A DNA stretch of 21,651 nucleotides from a virus. Shown one piece after another: positions 19,967 through 21,651 of the stretch. Position 1 is the first letter of the stretch. Each line of letters opens with the position of its first letter. The position numbers and the translations under genes were made by a program. The notes beneath the pieces were generated by a model. It saw only the letters and a list, made by a program, of their open reading frames with translations, was not told the DNA's origin and searched no databases. The DNA lies in IMG/VR virus record IMGVR_UViG_3300025070_000275, positions 1-21,651 of that record; one strand, 5' to 3'.

Positions 19967-20782
19967 TTACTTGACTCGACCCTCTGCGTACGCTTTTAAA
20001 ATGTCATCTGCCATTAAAGAATAACGCTCGGGATCCGTTTTCATTAGTTTAATAATGTCGGCCCTGCGATATTGCTTCTCCTGCGTCCTCTCACCACTGC
20101 CTTTCGCATTACCTGTACTAGCGGCTTTGAGTTGCTGCTTCCGCACTTGCTTTTCAACATTTGCGGTTTGCTGAACAACTGTTTTTCTTTCCTTCCAGAG
20201 AGAAAACAATTCATCAGCAGCGTCAGCGTTATACTCTTTGTCTGCTTGTACAAACAACTGAGTCCTAATCTTTGAGGCTTTGATCCAATCGGCAAACTTA
20301 GGGTCATTCAGAATATTTTTCATATCTGGATGCCTGTTGTTAAGCTCTGCTATTGCAGATTGCTTTTTATAGCTTGCAGTATATTGTTCCGCTTCCTTAA
20401 TCTTAGGGTGATTCTCAATAGCACGATAAACAGCAGCTTGAGGATCTGTGAAGTAATCAATATCACTTTCAGGCTCAACATCTTGCTTTTGAGGTGCTGA
20501 TCGTGTCTGGGTATTAATATACTCATCCACTACCTTGCGAAGCTCACCCACTTCAGCAGAGTGCCGACTCATCACCTGTTCAACTTCTTGGTGCATCTGA
20601 ACAACTTCTTTCAGAGATTTACCTCGGTATTTCTCTGGAACATTTTGCTCAGTGTCTTCCTCTACTGCAGCTTGAGGTTGCTCAATAGCCTCTTCAGGCT
20701 CTTGAATCTCGGTTGCTTCACTTTCAATGTCGCTCACATTATCCCCTTCAGGGTGCGAGTCAATCATTGTTGCTCTAGACAT
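19967..20782 (-). CDS. Probable scaffolding protein, 271 aa
   Basis: Scaffolds direct capsid assembly and then leave the head. The product is helical and charged: the first 50 residues are strongly acidic (SDIESEATEIQEPEEAIEQ), residues about 60-100 look like a coiled coil, and the end is rich in Lys/Arg (VEKQVRKQQLKAA, then RADIIKLMKTDPERYSLMADDIL), which matches the basic C-terminal coat-binding helix of other scaffolds. It is directly upstream of the capsid gene. The ATG at 20782 is supported by GGAG 6 bases upstream; a second ATG five codons later is also in frame. No protease motif is visible. Confidence 0.8.
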   Translation of the reverse strand: MSRATMIDSHPEGDNVSDIESEATEIQEPEEAIEQPQAAVEEDTEQNVPEKYRGKSLKEVVQMHQEVEQVMSRHSAEVGELRKVVDEYINTQTRSAPQKQDVEPESDIDYFTDPQAAVYRAIENHPKIKEAEQYTASYKKQSAIAELNNRHPDMKNILNDPKFADWIKASKIRTQLFVQADKEYNADAADELFSLWKERKTVVQQTANVEKQVRKQQLKAASTGNAKGSGERTQEKQYRRADIIKLMKTDPERYSLMADDILKAYAEGRVK

Positions 20783-20805
20783 ATTAAACTCCGTGAACTA
20801 AGTCA

Positions 20806-21024
20806 TTATGGAGATTTACTTTTGCCAGCCTTTTCGTGTTCTCGTACCCACTTCATATGACGACCAGGAAAATCGCCGCTATGACCTTCGAGCACGCACT
20901 TCGGTGCTGACACCATTTTAGTAGCATTGGAACCGCATCCGCACCTACTGGTTGTGGTTCCGCTCTCTACCATCCTTTCAAAAACGTGTCCGTTCTCACA
21001 ACGGAAATCGTATATCTTATACAT
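20806..21024 (-). CDS. FmdB-like zinc ribbon protein, 72 aa
   Basis: The N-terminus YKIYDFRCENGHVFE resembles the first knuckle of FmdB-type zinc ribbons and CGCGS (28-32) the second. However, the usual four-Cys set is altered: ligands would be Cys9, His13, Cys28 and Cys30. The tail contains GDFPGRHMKWVREHEKAGK, which is also seen in phage members. These small proteins recur beside structural genes in marine phages; the function is unknown. The start overlaps the previous gene by 8 bp and its stop lies 23 bases before the scaffold gene. Confidence 0.68.
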   Translation of the reverse strand: MYKIYDFRCENGHVFERMVESGTTTSRCGCGSNATKMVSAPKCVLEGHSGDFPGRHMKWVREHEKAGKSKSP

Positions 21025-21271
21025 ACACGTCTTCTAACTCTTCTGCCTCTATCTGCTCTCGTGTTGCAGTAACCGTATCTGATAAGTTGATTACTGTCGC
21101 AAGCGCCGCTATTTGGCCTTTACGATAAAAGAGTTCCTGCTCATCTTTTACCGTTTGAATATCTGCGAGTTGTTTTGCGTTTGTTGAAAGCTCTTCAACA
21201 AGCTGCTTAAACCCCTCGCTGTTAAACAACTGATTGTAGTTGTCAAAGTACACCTCTAATTCAGGAGTCAT
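21017..21271 (-). CDS. Small acidic hypothetical protein, 84 aa
   Basis: An acidic, helical protein (TPELEVYFDNYNQLFNSEGF, then VKDEQELFYRKGQIAALATV) with no cysteine cluster, membrane segment or catalytic motif. Similar small proteins are common upstream of the scaffold in related phages, as I recall, but no function is known. AAGGA lies about 7 bases before the ATG. The stop overlaps the zinc ribbon gene by 8 bp, so the two are probably coupled. Confidence 0.65.
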   Translation of the reverse strand: MTPELEVYFDNYNQLFNSEGFKQLVEELSTNAKQLADIQTVKDEQELFYRKGQIAALATVINLSDTVTATREQIEAEELEDVYV

Positions 21272-21326
21272 ACTTTTCCTTTTTAGTTTGTTGAAAACTG
21301 CCTTTTATCACGGATTAATAAAAAAG

Positions 21327-21584
21327 TCAGGCTTTTCTTGATCTTGCTGTCTTTTTTGCAATCCGCTTTGGTTGAGCTGAATGTTGTTTGCCCGCCGCAG
21401 TATCTTTGCGTTTCTTTCGGGTTGTCGCTGCATACTCTTTTGCGCTTAACGATTTAATTGCAGCTTTAGGCAAATACCGCTCGCCTGTTGCTTTTGACCC
21501 TTGCGTTGATGGCTTTCCCGATTTGGTTTGCCACTTTTGCTTAGTCCACTTTTTTAGAGACTTCTGAGGCTTTTTAAGTGCCAT
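21327..21584 (-). CDS. Basic DUF5872-like protein, 85 aa
   Basis: Strongly basic, with about 30% Lys and Arg. The segment GKPSTQGSKATGERYLPKAAI followed by SLSAKEYAATTRKKRKDT matches a small phage and virus protein family that I recall as DUF5872. No enzyme motif is visible; the charge suggests nucleic-acid binding. The start shares one base with the stop of the gene upstream (TAATG), and GGGGG lies about 9 bases before it. The stop is followed by 55 bases without a gene. Confidence 0.65.
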   Translation of the reverse strand: MALKKPQKSLKKWTKQKWQTKSGKPSTQGSKATGERYLPKAAIKSLSAKEYAATTRKKRKDTAAGKQHSAQPKRIAKKTARSRKA

Positions 21585-21651
21585 TACTTATAGCCCCCGC
21601 CTTTGGCTTTATATTCTTTAGCCAACATCTGCGCTTTTCGAGCAGACCACT
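21584..21651 (-). CDS. C-terminal end of a late gene (cut by window edge)
   Basis: The last 21 codons and the stop of a gene entering from the right are visible: the product ends W-S-A-R-K-A-Q-M-L, then AKEYKAKGGGYK. The reading frame is open to the window edge. The stop shares one base with the start of the DUF5872-like gene. No function can be given from this short piece. Confidence 0.5.
   Translation of the reverse strand, partial: WSARKAQMLAKEYKAKGGGYK

Overview
The window looks like part of the genome of a tailed phage with podovirus-like morphology, probably from a marine bacterial host. No host gene, tRNA, integrase, repressor or insertion sequence is visible. Evidence for a phage: a tightly packed late block on the minus strand (scaffold, major capsid, fibres, tail-fibre chaperone, small lysis-type membrane proteins, head-tail adaptor, nozzle-like protein and three probable ejection proteins) next to a replication/recombination block (metallophosphoesterase, ERF annealing protein, RepA-like ATPase, NinB, C5 methyltransferase, NinG). 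The marine origin and the host are guesses from protein style, mainly the AELNILDG fibre repeats, the 2OG-Fe oxygenase and the small conserved proteins beside the scaffold gene.

Layout. 1-427 (+): C-terminal part of a metallophosphoesterase that enters from the left edge. 424-1591 (-): ERF single-strand annealing protein, a small unknown protein, an SSB-like protein, a hairpin terminator, then a DUF4224-like protein. 1592-1728: a divergent control region with four direct repeats phased at exactly 10 bp. 1729-4570 (+): RepA-like AAA ATPase, a 130-bp repeat-rich gap with a strong G-quadruplex motif, then ninB, C5 methyltransferase and ninG joined by GTGA overlaps. 4567-21651 (-): the late operon, transcribed right to left from beyond the right edge. 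Most late junctions are short overlaps (ATGA or TAATG), so the genes are probably translationally coupled. One clear terminator lies just after the major capsid gene.

How the genes work together. The ERF, SSB-like, NinB, NinG and RepA-like proteins form a recombination-dependent replication set. The methyltransferase sits between ninB and ninG, the stretch where lambda carries the adenine-methyltransferase-like ninC. In the late block the fibre genes, a tail-fibre chaperone, a prolyl-hydroxylase-like oxygenase and holin-type small proteins lie between the capsid and the head-tail adaptor. No endolysin, portal, terminase or DNA polymerase is in the window; they presumably lie outside it.

Most interesting points: (1) an uninterrupted 168-codon ORF nested in the +1 frame of the methyltransferase gene, with its own strong Shine-Dalgarno sequence and motifs resembling a protein family found beside phage methyltransferases; (2) the inverted 9-bp repeat arrays with a four-tract G4 motif abutting the ninB start; (3) the 10-bp phased repeats in the divergent control region; (4) a prolyl-4-hydroxylase-like enzyme encoded in the same operon as a very proline-rich repeat protein.
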